A stretch of 5,283 nt of DNA from Alistipes sp. (GTDB taxonomy: Bacteria; Bacteroidota; Bacteroidia; Bacteroidales; Rikenellaceae): NCBI GenBank assembly GCA_017391185.1, contig JAFOZN010000105.1:1-5283 (forward strand), in the 5' to 3' direction. Both the position numbers and the translations under genes were made by a program. The notes beneath the pieces were generated by a model. The model saw nothing but the letters and a program-made list of their open reading frames with translations, was not told where the DNA came from and did no database searches. Within the stretch, counting starts at the first letter, position 1. Each line of letters begins with the position of its first letter. Below are positions 1-5,283 of this stretch, in pieces.

Positions 1-216
1 CAAAGCCTCCTTGACACTTGCCTCCAACACCTCCAGATAATCCTTTGGATGCTGACGCCATTGGTTGGTTTTGGGGTTGCAGTACAACCCCTTTTTCCAA
101 CGTGGATAGTATTTGACCGAGGTGGCGATAGACTCGCCTGTCAAGGCATTGACAACCAATGCGCGAGCCGAATCGGTACCGTAGTCAAGACCAATTACAT
201 ATTTGTTTTCAGCCAT
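1..216 (-). CDS. araB: L-ribulokinase AraB, N-terminal 72 codons (cut by window edge)
   Basis: This is the start of ribulokinase, the cytoplasmic FGGY-family kinase that uses ATP to turn L-ribulose into L-ribulose 5-phosphate. The ATG is at 216-214 and the frame stays open to base 1, so only 72 of roughly 550 residues are visible. The N-terminus MAENKYVIGLDYGTDSARAL carries the phosphate-binding motif of the FGGY/actin-like fold (GLDYGT, about residues 9-14). The following stretch with ATSVKYYPRW, then NQWRQHPKDY, closely follows E. coli AraB as I recall it. It is the last visible gene of the operon, 34 bases after araA, with no terminator in the gap. No Shine-Dalgarno sequence is seen before the ATG, as is normal for Bacteroidetes. 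The catalytic C-terminal half lies outside the window, so integrity cannot be judged. Confidence 0.95.
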   Translation of the reverse strand, partial: MAENKYVIGLDYGTDSARALVVNALTGESIATSVKYYPRWKKGLYCNPKTNQWRQHPKDYLEVLEASVKEAL

Positions 217-250
217 AGTATTCTCTATTTAAACTTTTAGCCCAAGGTTT

Positions 251-1789
251 TTAGCAAAGAGCCTTGTTGAGCATGTAGTAAACCTCGTTGTTGCGCAACT
301 GCTGCTTGAACTCGCTGATAGTTGTATCCTTAGAGATATATACCATCTCGATACCTGCCATCTCTGCATAATCCTCCCAATACTCAGCTGTCAGATCATA
401 AGAGAAGCAAGAGTGGTGTGTACCACCAGCCAAAATCCATGCACCTGCACCAATCTCAAGGTTAGGCATAGGGATCCAAAGAGCCGATGCAACAGGCAAC
501 TTAGGAAGTGGCTTTGGCTCGATGCACTCTACATCGTTTACAATCAGACGGAAACGGTTACCAAGGTCAACAACTGTAGCTGTGCAACCAGAACCTACCT
601 TAGATGTAAATACCAAACGAGCTGTCATCTGCTTGCGAATACCGATACCCAAGAAGTGTACCTCCAACGATGGCTTATTAGCTGCGATCATAGGACAGAT
701 CTCCAACATGTGTGACTGGAGAATAGAAGAGTTTGCACCATCGAAGTTCAATGTATAATCCTCTACGAATGAGCAACCCTTAGTCATGCCCTGATTCATG
801 TACCATACTGTACGATACAATGCTGCTGACTTCCAGTCACCCTCAGCACCGAAACCGTAACCCTCAGCCATCAAACGCTGTGAAGCCAAGCCTGGGATCT
901 GATCCAAACCTACGAACATAGGATCGTTGATATCGTTTGTACCCAAGTCATCGAAGTTTGTAGTGAAGCCCTTAGCGCCCTTATCCTTCAAAATAGCACG
1001 CAATGCGAGCTCAGCCTTAGCTGCGTTCCATACCTTCTTAGCAGCCTCTGTAGTTGGGTCGAGAATCTCCTCAGAGCAAGTGTAGAGCTGGTGATACTCC
1101 TCTACGAGTGCATCTACATCAGCATCCTTGATCTGCTTCCAATACTCCATAAGCTCCGAAACAGGAGTGTAGTCCACATGGTAACCCATTCTCTGCTCTG
1201 CCTCTACCTTATCACCGTCTGTTACGGCTACGTTGTTCATCTGGTCGCCGAATCGCAAGATGAGCATATCCTGAGCGTCAGCCCAAGCTGCTGCTACTCT
1301 CTGCCAGATAGCGATCTTACGCTGAGCCTCAGCATCCTTCCAGTGACCTACAACTACCTTGCGGCGGATACGCATACGAGTGCAGATGTGACCAAACTCG
1401 CGGTCGCCGTGAGCCGACTGGTTGAGGTTCATGAAATCCATATCCATTGTATCCCATGGAATCTCTGCATTGTGCTGAGTGTGGAAGTGCAAGAGAGGCT
1501 TCTTAAGCTGCTGCAAACCCTTGATCCACATCTTAGCTGGAGAGAATGTATGCATCCAAGTGATTACACCGATACACTTCTCATCGTTGTTGGCAGCCTT
1601 CATCACAGCCTCTACCTCCTTAGAAGAGTTAGCTGTGCCCTTATAAACCACCTTTACTGGAAGATTACCCGATGCGTTCAAGCCATCTACCATCTCCTTA
1701 GAGTGTGAGTCAACGACAACAACTGCGTCACCACCATAAAGCAACTGCGCACCAGTTACCCACCATACTTCTTGATTTTCAAATGCCAT
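251..1789 (-). CDS. araA: L-arabinose isomerase AraA
   Basis: A 512-residue L-arabinose isomerase (family length about 500), a cytoplasmic metal-dependent (usually Mn2+) enzyme converting L-arabinose to L-ribulose, the first step of the pathway. It aligns end to end with E. coli AraA from memory. The N-terminal part has VWWVTGAQLLYGG; the centre has the family blocks THTFSPAKMW-like (about 80-88) and DTMDMDFMNLNQSAHG (113-128). The four metal/active-site positions appear intact: E316 in GFGAEGDWK, E343 in SFVEDYTLNF, H360 in QSHMLEICP, and the His pair H458/H459 in AGGTHHSCFS, which contains the fourth ligand. The ATG at 1789-1787 is preceded by a very A/T-rich 39-base gap after araD, without a Shine-Dalgarno sequence. 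The protein is complete, with no frameshift, and very close to Bacteroides AraA proteins as I remember them. Confidence 0.98.
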   Translation of the reverse strand: MAFENQEVWWVTGAQLLYGGDAVVVVDSHSKEMVDGLNASGNLPVKVVYKGTANSSKEVEAVMKAANNDEKCIGVITWMHTFSPAKMWIKGLQQLKKPLLHFHTQHNAEIPWDTMDMDFMNLNQSAHGDREFGHICTRMRIRRKVVVGHWKDAEAQRKIAIWQRVAAAWADAQDMLILRFGDQMNNVAVTDGDKVEAEQRMGYHVDYTPVSELMEYWKQIKDADVDALVEEYHQLYTCSEEILDPTTEAAKKVWNAAKAELALRAILKDKGAKGFTTNFDDLGTNDINDPMFVGLDQIPGLASQRLMAEGYGFGAEGDWKSAALYRTVWYMNQGMTKGCSFVEDYTLNFDGANSSILQSHMLEICPMIAANKPSLEVHFLGIGIRKQMTARLVFTSKVGSGCTATVVDLGNRFRLIVNDVECIEPKPLPKLPVASALWIPMPNLEIGAGAWILAGGTHHSCFSYDLTAEYWEDYAEMAGIEMVYISKDTTISEFKQQLRNNEVYYMLNKALC

Positions 1790-1828
1790 AGTTTTAAAGT
1801 TTTTAATTGTTAATAATTTTATAGGTTG

Positions 1829-2524
1829 TTATTTTTTCTTTTGTCCATAATAGGCGTTGGGACCATGCTTGCGCATGTAGTGTTTCTCGATGAGCAGAGG
1901 GTTCATCTCAAGTGTGGGGTTGAGTGTCTTGGCAATGTATGCCATCTGAGCGCACTGCTCCATCACTTTGGCGTTATACACCGCCTTGTCGGGAGTTGCT
2001 CCCCACGAGAATGGTCCGTGATTTTTGACCAAAACACCAGGGGTATGGTCAGGGTTGATGCCCTCGAAACGCTCCACTATAACATTACCCGTCTCCAACT
2101 CGTAATCGCCCTCGACCTGCTCTTTGGTCATGTCGGCCGTACATGGGATATCCTTATAGAAATAGTCGGCGTGAGTAGTGCCAATGTTGGGAATGTCCAA
2201 CCCTGCCTGAGCCCATGCCGTAGCATATGTCGAGTGGGTATGTACCACTCCTCCAATGTTTGGAAAAGCGCGGTACAAAGCCAAGTGTGTAGGGGTGTCC
2301 GATGAGGGGTTTAAATCTCCCTCCACGACCTTGCCACTCTGCAGATCGACCACCACCATATCCTCGGCCTTCATCTCATCGTAGCTCACTCCGCTGGGTT
2401 TAATCACCACCAAACCCTTCTCTCGGTCGATACCTGAGACGTTGCCCCATGTGAATATCACCAAGCCCTGTTTTACCAAGTCGAGGTTCGCTTTAAATAC
2501 CTTCTCTTTGAGTTCTGTCAACAT
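1829..2524 (-). CDS. araD: L-ribulose-5-phosphate 4-epimerase AraD
   Basis: A 231-residue class II aldolase-fold epimerase, the same length as E. coli AraD. It interconverts L-ribulose 5-phosphate and D-xylulose 5-phosphate, delivering arabinose carbon to the pentose phosphate pathway in the cytoplasm. Residues matching E. coli AraD are visible: N28 in TWGNVSG and K42 in IKPSG (phosphate binding), D76 in PSSDTPTH, zinc ligands H95 and H97 in VVHTHS and H169 in VKNHGP, catalytic D120 in TTHADYF, and Y226 in AYYGQ, equivalent to Y229. It is therefore assigned as AraD rather than fuculose-1-phosphate aldolase, another member of the superfamily; the Y226 and D120 pair and near-full-length match support this. 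The ATG at 2524 follows the lipoprotein gene by 31 bases, and araA follows by 39 bases. The short lysine-rich tail (KKK) after YYGQ is an extension relative to E. coli. Confidence 0.97.
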   Translation of the reverse strand: MLTELKEKVFKANLDLVKQGLVIFTWGNVSGIDREKGLVVIKPSGVSYDEMKAEDMVVVDLQSGKVVEGDLNPSSDTPTHLALYRAFPNIGGVVHTHSTYATAWAQAGLDIPNIGTTHADYFYKDIPCTADMTKEQVEGDYELETGNVIVERFEGINPDHTPGVLVKNHGPFSWGATPDKAVYNAKVMEQCAQMAYIAKTLNPTLEMNPLLIEKHYMRKHGPNAYYGQKKK

Positions 2525-2555
2525 TCTAAATTATCTTACTTTTTACGTTTTCTCT

Positions 2556-2993
2556 CTAACGAGCTTTCTCTAATTTGTCAATCTGTATGCCCTGAACCTC
2601 CCAACCGTTGTCCACATCCATCTCGATGAAGCTGACGGTCTGCACTTTGTCTTCGATAGGAGGGAAATGTACCAAGAAATCTGCTTTACCTGACTTAGGA
2701 ATGTAGTATTTCTCGCCCAATTTCAACCCCTCTACCTCGCGAATCTGATATTTGCCGCCTCGGTCGGTGAGCAGGAATGTGCTCTCGTTGAAGCGAACCC
2801 AATATCCACTCTCGGCAGGGAGCGTAAAACTCATCTCCACGATAGTCTCCGTGTTGCCAAACTCAATACTTGTGATTGTTATCTCAGGAGAGTTGGTGTT
2901 GGCAATCTTAGGGTTGCGCACCAAACCTCTCGTAGGGCTACACGCTACCATGAGCGAGATAATACCCAAAGCCATGAATAGAATCTTTTTCAT
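2556..2993 (-). CDS. Small predicted lipoprotein of unknown function, first gene of the arabinose operon
   Basis: About 145 residues. I chose the ATG at 2993 (MKKILF) because it gives a standard signal peptide; an in-frame ATG at 2999 and a TTG at 3002 are alternatives. A charged start, a hydrophobic stretch and LMVAC with Cys18 form a type II signal (Met at -3 is slightly unusual). No acidic residues follow the Cys, so the Bacteroidetes surface-export signal is absent and periplasmic anchoring is likelier. The remainder (about 30-142) is predicted all-beta, with GYWVRF (63-68), SGKADF (101-106), FPPI (110-113) and FIEMD (122-126). This pattern resembles, from memory, the N-terminal domain found before TlpA-like thioredoxin domains in Bacteroidales lipoproteins; here there is no thioredoxin domain and no CxxC. 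It ends 31 bases before araD on the same strand and lies directly behind the operon promoter, so co-transcription is likely. Function is unknown. Confidence 0.85.
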   Translation of the reverse strand: MKKILFMALGIISLMVACSPTRGLVRNPKIANTNSPEITITSIEFGNTETIVEMSFTLPAESGYWVRFNESTFLLTDRGGKYQIREVEGLKLGEKYYIPKSGKADFLVHFPPIEDKVQTVSFIEMDVDNGWEVQGIQIDKLEKAR

Positions 2994-3020
2994 AAGCATC
3001 AAAGTTTAGTTAGGTTGTAG

Positions 3021-3057
3021 GTTATCGGGGTATGGGCACAAAGTCCATACCCATAAC
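3021..3057. promoter_or_regulatory. Interrupted inverted repeat, candidate operator or 5' UTR hairpin of the arabinose operon
   Basis: The arms GTTAT (3021-3025) plus GGGTATGG (3028-3035) pair with CCATACCC (3045-3052) plus ATAAC (3053-3057). This makes 13 base pairs with a two-base CG bulge on one side and a 9-base centre. The repeat begins at the last base of the predicted -7 box and covers the expected transcription start. No T-run follows on either strand, so it is not an intrinsic terminator. The position suits a repressor operator. In Bacteroides thetaiotaomicron L-arabinose genes are controlled by the Nudix-related regulator AraR, but I cannot confirm that this matches its motif. If transcription starts early in the left-reading arm, it could instead fold in the leader RNA. 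Confidence 0.55.
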
Positions 3058-3087
3058 AAATATAAGACAATTATCGGAAAGGTGCAA
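3057..3087 (-). promoter_or_regulatory. Predicted promoter of the lipoprotein-araDAB operon
   Basis: Read on the minus strand, a perfect Bacteroidetes -7 box TATATTTG (complement of 3064-3057, consensus TAnnTTTG) lies 20 bases after ATTG (complement of 3088-3085), which matches three of four bases of the -33 box TTTG. Transcription would begin near 3050, giving a leader of roughly 55 bases before the lipoprotein ATG at 2993. I saw no comparable match in the gaps before araD, araA or araB, which supports one transcript for all four genes. Confidence 0.65.
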
Positions 3088-3184
3088 TTTTGTGAAGAGA
3101 ATATTTGTCAAATTTACGCAAAGTATTCTTTTTGCGTGATCCGTTTTGATTCTCTGTTAAGGATTTGCGTAGCGATGGGAAAAA

Positions 3185-3218
3185 GAAAAAAGCGGAAGTG
3201 AAAAACACAACCGCTTTT
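3185..3218 (-). terminator. Intrinsic terminator after the tRNA gene
   Basis: On the minus strand AAAAGCGG (complement of 3218-3211) pairs with CCGCTTTT (complement of 3195-3188). Inside are a symmetric TT/TT internal loop, a GTG/CAC pairing (3206-3208 with 3198-3200) and a five-base loop. A run of T follows (complement of 3190-3185, then more pyrimidines to 3180). It starts six bases beyond the tRNA 3' end and should stop the tRNA transcript before it reaches the arabinose operon. Confidence 0.85.
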
Positions 3219-3224
3219 AGTAAG

Positions 3225-3298
<74 letters not shown>

Positions 3299-3304
3299 GC
3301 ACAT

Positions 3305-3321
3305 AAACTCTCAGAGAGTTT
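3305..3321. repeat. Perfect palindrome in the tRNA 5' leader
   Basis: AAACTCTC, A, GAGAGTTT is a perfect 8+1+8 inverted repeat centred on 3313. It lies between the predicted tRNA start site (near 3324) and the tRNA 5' end at 3298. It could form a small hairpin in the precursor tRNA leader just ahead of the RNase P cut, or be a protein-binding site. There is no T-run in the minus direction, so it is not a terminator of the tRNA transcript. Confidence 0.5.
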
Positions 3322-3329
3322 TGCGAGTG

Positions 3330-3337
3330 CAAAGTTA
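3330..3337 (-). promoter_or_regulatory. Predicted -7 box of the tRNA promoter
   Basis: The minus strand reads TAACTTTG, a perfect match to the Bacteroidetes -7 box TAnnTTTG, 31 bases before the tRNA 5' end. About 20 bases further upstream only a T-run (TTTT) is found in place of the -33 TTTG, so the upstream half is weak. Transcription would start near 3324, leaving a leader of about 25 bases. Confidence 0.6.
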
Positions 3338-3463
3338 TGATAAAAATTTTTAAAATAAAAAGTTTCGCATATAAAAAGTGTTTGGAATGAACCTTTTGTT
3401 TCTAATCTCGGTCTTGTGATATTACAGTGTGCTGATGTGGAGTGAGTGAAAATTGGGGTGAAA

Positions 3464-3495
3464 TTTGTTTTTTATGGGGCATTTGATTACCTTTA
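3464..3495 (+). promoter_or_regulatory. Predicted promoter of the GH27 gene
   Basis: TTTG at 3464-3467 is followed after exactly 20 bases by TACCTTTA at 3488-3495. This matches the Bacteroidetes consensus TTTG, 19-21 bases, TAnnTTTG except for the final base. The start of transcription would be near 3502, giving a short A/T-rich leader of about 26 bases before the ATG at 3528, with no Shine-Dalgarno sequence. Confidence 0.55.
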
Positions 3496-3527
3496 CTCTA
3501 TAATTTGTAAATATATCAGAAATAATC

Positions 3528-5168
3528 ATGAAAAAGAATCTTAAACTAATTTTCATTGCTGTGTTGGCATCTTTTATTTGTGCCACATCGGCTGTGGGGC
3601 AGACTCAGCCCACTGCTCCCGATAACTCGAAGTATATTCTGACCCCACCAGCACCCGATACTCCGCGTATCAATAGTGCCAGAGTGTTTGGAGTTCGCCC
3701 CAAGGCGGAGTTCAGATATACCATTGCGGCTACGGGTATTCGCCCTATGACATTCTCGGCTGAGGATCTGCCTAAGGGTTTGAAACTCGATCCTGAGAGT
3801 GGAATCATTACTGGCGTACTCCGCAAGGCGGGTACATATCATGTTACGTTGCGTGCCAAGAATGCGTTGGGTGAGGCCGAGCGTGATCTGCGCATTGTTG
3901 TAGGAGAGGATATCTTGCTTACACCTCCTATGGGTTGGAACTCATGGAATTGCTGGGGTGGAGCTGTTAGCCAAGAAAAAGTTCTCAGCTCGGCAAAGGC
4001 TATGGTCGATAAGGGCTTGGTAAATTATGGCTGGACATATATTAATATAGATGATGGCTGGCAGGGTGTGCGTGGCGGAAAGTATAATGCCATTCAGCCT
4101 AACGATAAGTTTCCTGATATCAAAGGCTTGGTGGACGAGTTGCACTCTATGGGACTCAAGGCTGGTATCTATTCGGCTCCATGGGTTGCCACATATCAAG
4201 GTCATATCGGTACACAGTGTGATAATCCCGAAGGTAAATACGATTGGGTAGAGAAGGGTGTGTGCGATGAGAACTATAAACTCAAAGATCCTAAGGGTAA
4301 GCTGCATAGCGGTTATTTCCGTTACCACGGTGCTTATTCATTTGCCGAGGCTGATGCCAAGCAGTGGGCGGATTGGGGTATCGACTATCTGAAGTACGAT
4401 TGGAATCCCAACGACTATTATTATACTAAGGAGATGGCTGATGCCTTGCGTGCCACAGGTCGCGATATTGCTTTAAGTATCTCTGGCTCGGATCCATTTG
4501 CTCTGGCTCACTCATGGCGCGAGTTGACTCAGTGTTGGAGAACAACGGATGATATCTTCGATACATGGAGCAGTATTATGCGTATCGGCTTTGGTCCTCA
4601 GGATCGTTGGCCTGCCTTCAGCGGTCCAGGTCATTGGGCTGATGCCGATATGTTGGTTGTCGGTATGGTGGGTTGGGGACCTAATCTCCACTATACGCGC
4701 CTGACCCCAGATGAGCAATATACTCATATCTCGTTGTGGAGTCTCTTCTCGTCTCCAATGTTGATCGGTTGTGATATTGCGCAGATGGATGATTTTACGC
4801 TAAGTCTTTTGTGTAATCATGAGGTAAACGATATTATGCAGGATCCGTTGGGTATGCGAGCTGTGCCATATTTCCGTGGTGATGGGTATGTGGTCTATGT
4901 GAAGATTCTGGAGAATGGCAATTTGGCGGTAGGACTTTTCAATACCTCTACCAAGCCTCAGAAGATAGGTTTTACACCTCGCACCCTCGGCTTGTGGAGC
5001 AAGGAGATTACCATCCGTGATGTATGGCGTCAGAAGGATGTGGCGAAGATCGGTCCACGCGATCGTTATGAGGAGGAGATTGCTCCTCATGGATGTTCTC
5101 TGTTGATTGTCTCACCTCCAAACACAATGGAGAAGATTGTGGATAAACCTTATGTGATTAAGCCGTAG
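3528..5168 (+). CDS. Secreted GH27 glycoside hydrolase, probable alpha-galactosidase with N-terminal Ig-like domain
   Basis: 546 residues. A Sec signal peptide (about 1-24, likely cut before QTQPT) points to the periplasm or outside. Residues about 52-126 form a putative Ig-like (He_PIG type) domain, with LPKGLKLDPESGIITG and AGTYHVTLRA. The GH27 barrel begins at LTPPMGWNSWN (131-141). Sugar-binding DD is at 175-176 (INIDDGW). The nucleophile is D291 in YLKYDWN, and the acid/base is D342 in CWRTTDDIFDTW, aligned with human alpha-galactosidase A WRNFADIDDSW. A further conserved block is HWADADMLVVG (369-377). A C-terminal beta domain spans about 440-530. The family mostly removes terminal alpha-galactose; a few members are beta-L-arabinopyranosidases, in which one DD-region Asp is Ile, but both Asp are kept here. 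The DYLKYDWNP form without Cys after the nucleophile is typical of a Bacteroidetes subgroup. It is transcribed away from the tRNA and arabinose operon, so the two are not co-transcribed. Confidence 0.92.
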   Translation: MKKNLKLIFIAVLASFICATSAVGQTQPTAPDNSKYILTPPAPDTPRINSARVFGVRPKAEFRYTIAATGIRPMTFSAEDLPKGLKLDPESGIITGVLRKAGTYHVTLRAKNALGEAERDLRIVVGEDILLTPPMGWNSWNCWGGAVSQEKVLSSAKAMVDKGLVNYGWTYINIDDGWQGVRGGKYNAIQPNDKFPDIKGLVDELHSMGLKAGIYSAPWVATYQGHIGTQCDNPEGKYDWVEKGVCDENYKLKDPKGKLHSGYFRYHGAYSFAEADAKQWADWGIDYLKYDWNPNDYYYTKEMADALRATGRDIALSISGSDPFALAHSWRELTQCWRTTDDIFDTWSSIMRIGFGPQDRWPAFSGPGHWADADMLVVGMVGWGPNLHYTRLTPDEQYTHISLWSLFSSPMLIGCDIAQMDDFTLSLLCNHEVNDIMQDPLGMRAVPYFRGDGYVVYVKILENGNLAVGLFNTSTKPQKIGFTPRTLGLWSKEITIRDVWRQKDVAKIGPRDRYEEEIAPHGCSLLIVSPPNTMEKIVDKPYVIKP

Positions 5169-5252
5169 AGACGATATGTAGCCTAAAAATGCTCTGCCGA
5201 GAGTGTAATCGCCGAAAATCAAGCAAATAAATGGATTTTTCTTGGGGAAAAG

Positions 5253-5283
5253 TTTGGCGGAAAGAATAAAAATTGTACCTTTG
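5253..5283 (+). promoter_or_regulatory. Strong Bacteroidetes promoter at the right edge, for a gene beyond the window
   Basis: TTTG at 5253-5256, 19 bases, then TACCTTTG at 5276-5283: a complete match to the -33/-7 consensus with correct spacing. Transcription would start a few bases past the window end, on the plus strand. It lies 84 bases after the GH27 stop, so whatever follows has its own promoter and need not belong to an operon with GH27. Confidence 0.75.

Noticed and set aside
1091..1708. A 205-residue open frame on the plus strand opposite araA
   Set aside because: It is antisense to a fully supported isomerase, its protein has no recognisable motif, and araA is unmistakable on the other strand; it is a shadow frame.
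1826..2305. A 159-residue plus-strand open frame opposite araD
   Set aside because: It lies entirely against araD, which has all its catalytic residues; the plus frame has no start context or recognisable family.
3109..3116. Minus-strand TAAATTTG as a second promoter for the arabinose operon
   Set aside because: The 8-base box matches, but no -33-like TTTG is found 19-21 bases upstream, whereas the box at 3057-3064 has one and lies nearer the gene.
3499..3507. TATAATTTG as a -7 box for the GH27 gene
   Set aside because: The spacing between TA and TTTG does not fit TAnnTTTG and there is no TTTG 19-21 bases upstream; the pair at 3464 and 3488 fits better.
3528..3599. GH27 as a lipoprotein through the Cys at residue 18
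   Set aside because: The residues before it (S-F-I-C) do not fit a lipobox because Ile is at -1; a standard type I signal cleaved near residue 24 fits better.
5215..5239. AAAATC/GATTTT hairpin after GH27 as a terminator
   Set aside because: Only six weak A/T pairs around a 13-base loop; too unstable to call. The nearby CTCTGCCGAGAG hairpin at about 5192-5203 has only four pairs and no T-run.

Overview
This 5.3 kb window looks like a chromosomal segment of a member of the order Bacteroidales (Bacteroides/Prevotella/Alistipes-like). Four things point there: ara proteins of the Bacteroides type, starts with A/T-rich leaders and no Shine-Dalgarno sequence, a tRNA gene without an encoded CCA end, and promoters of the Bacteroidetes -33/-7 type (TTTG, 19-21 bases, TAnnTTTG). 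The genus cannot be fixed from the sequence alone.

Left part, minus strand (3064 down to 1): a compact L-arabinose catabolic operon. In order of transcription it holds a small lipoprotein of unknown function, araD (L-ribulose-5-phosphate 4-epimerase), araA (L-arabinose isomerase), and the first 72 codons of araB (L-ribulokinase), which is cut by the window edge. The gaps are only 31, 39 and 34 bases and contain no terminator. AraA converts L-arabinose to L-ribulose, AraB phosphorylates it, and AraD epimerises L-ribulose 5-phosphate to D-xylulose 5-phosphate for the pentose phosphate pathway. A promoter match lies at 3057-3087. A 13-bp interrupted inverted repeat (3021-3057) sits where transcription should start and is a good operator candidate.

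Middle (3065-3527): a tRNA gene with a CAT anticodon on the minus strand, best read as tRNA-Ile2, with its own promoter (3330-3337), a palindrome in its 5' leader and a strong intrinsic terminator (3185-3218). The tRNA has an unusual T-loop. To its right, a plus-strand promoter match (3464-3495) precedes the next gene.

Right part, plus strand (3528-5168): a secreted GH27 glycosidase, most likely an alpha-galactosidase, with a signal peptide, an N-terminal Ig-like domain, a catalytic barrel with intact catalytic aspartates, and a C-terminal beta domain. The last 31 bases of the window (5253-5283) are a near-perfect Bacteroidetes promoter for a gene beyond the right edge.

Overall this is a mostly ordinary sugar-use locus. 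I found no new defence, mobile or RNA-based system. The points most worth a second look are the lipoprotein leading the arabinose operon, the inverted repeat at its promoter, the aberrant tRNA T-arm, and whether the GH27 enzyme is linked to arabinose-containing glycans.
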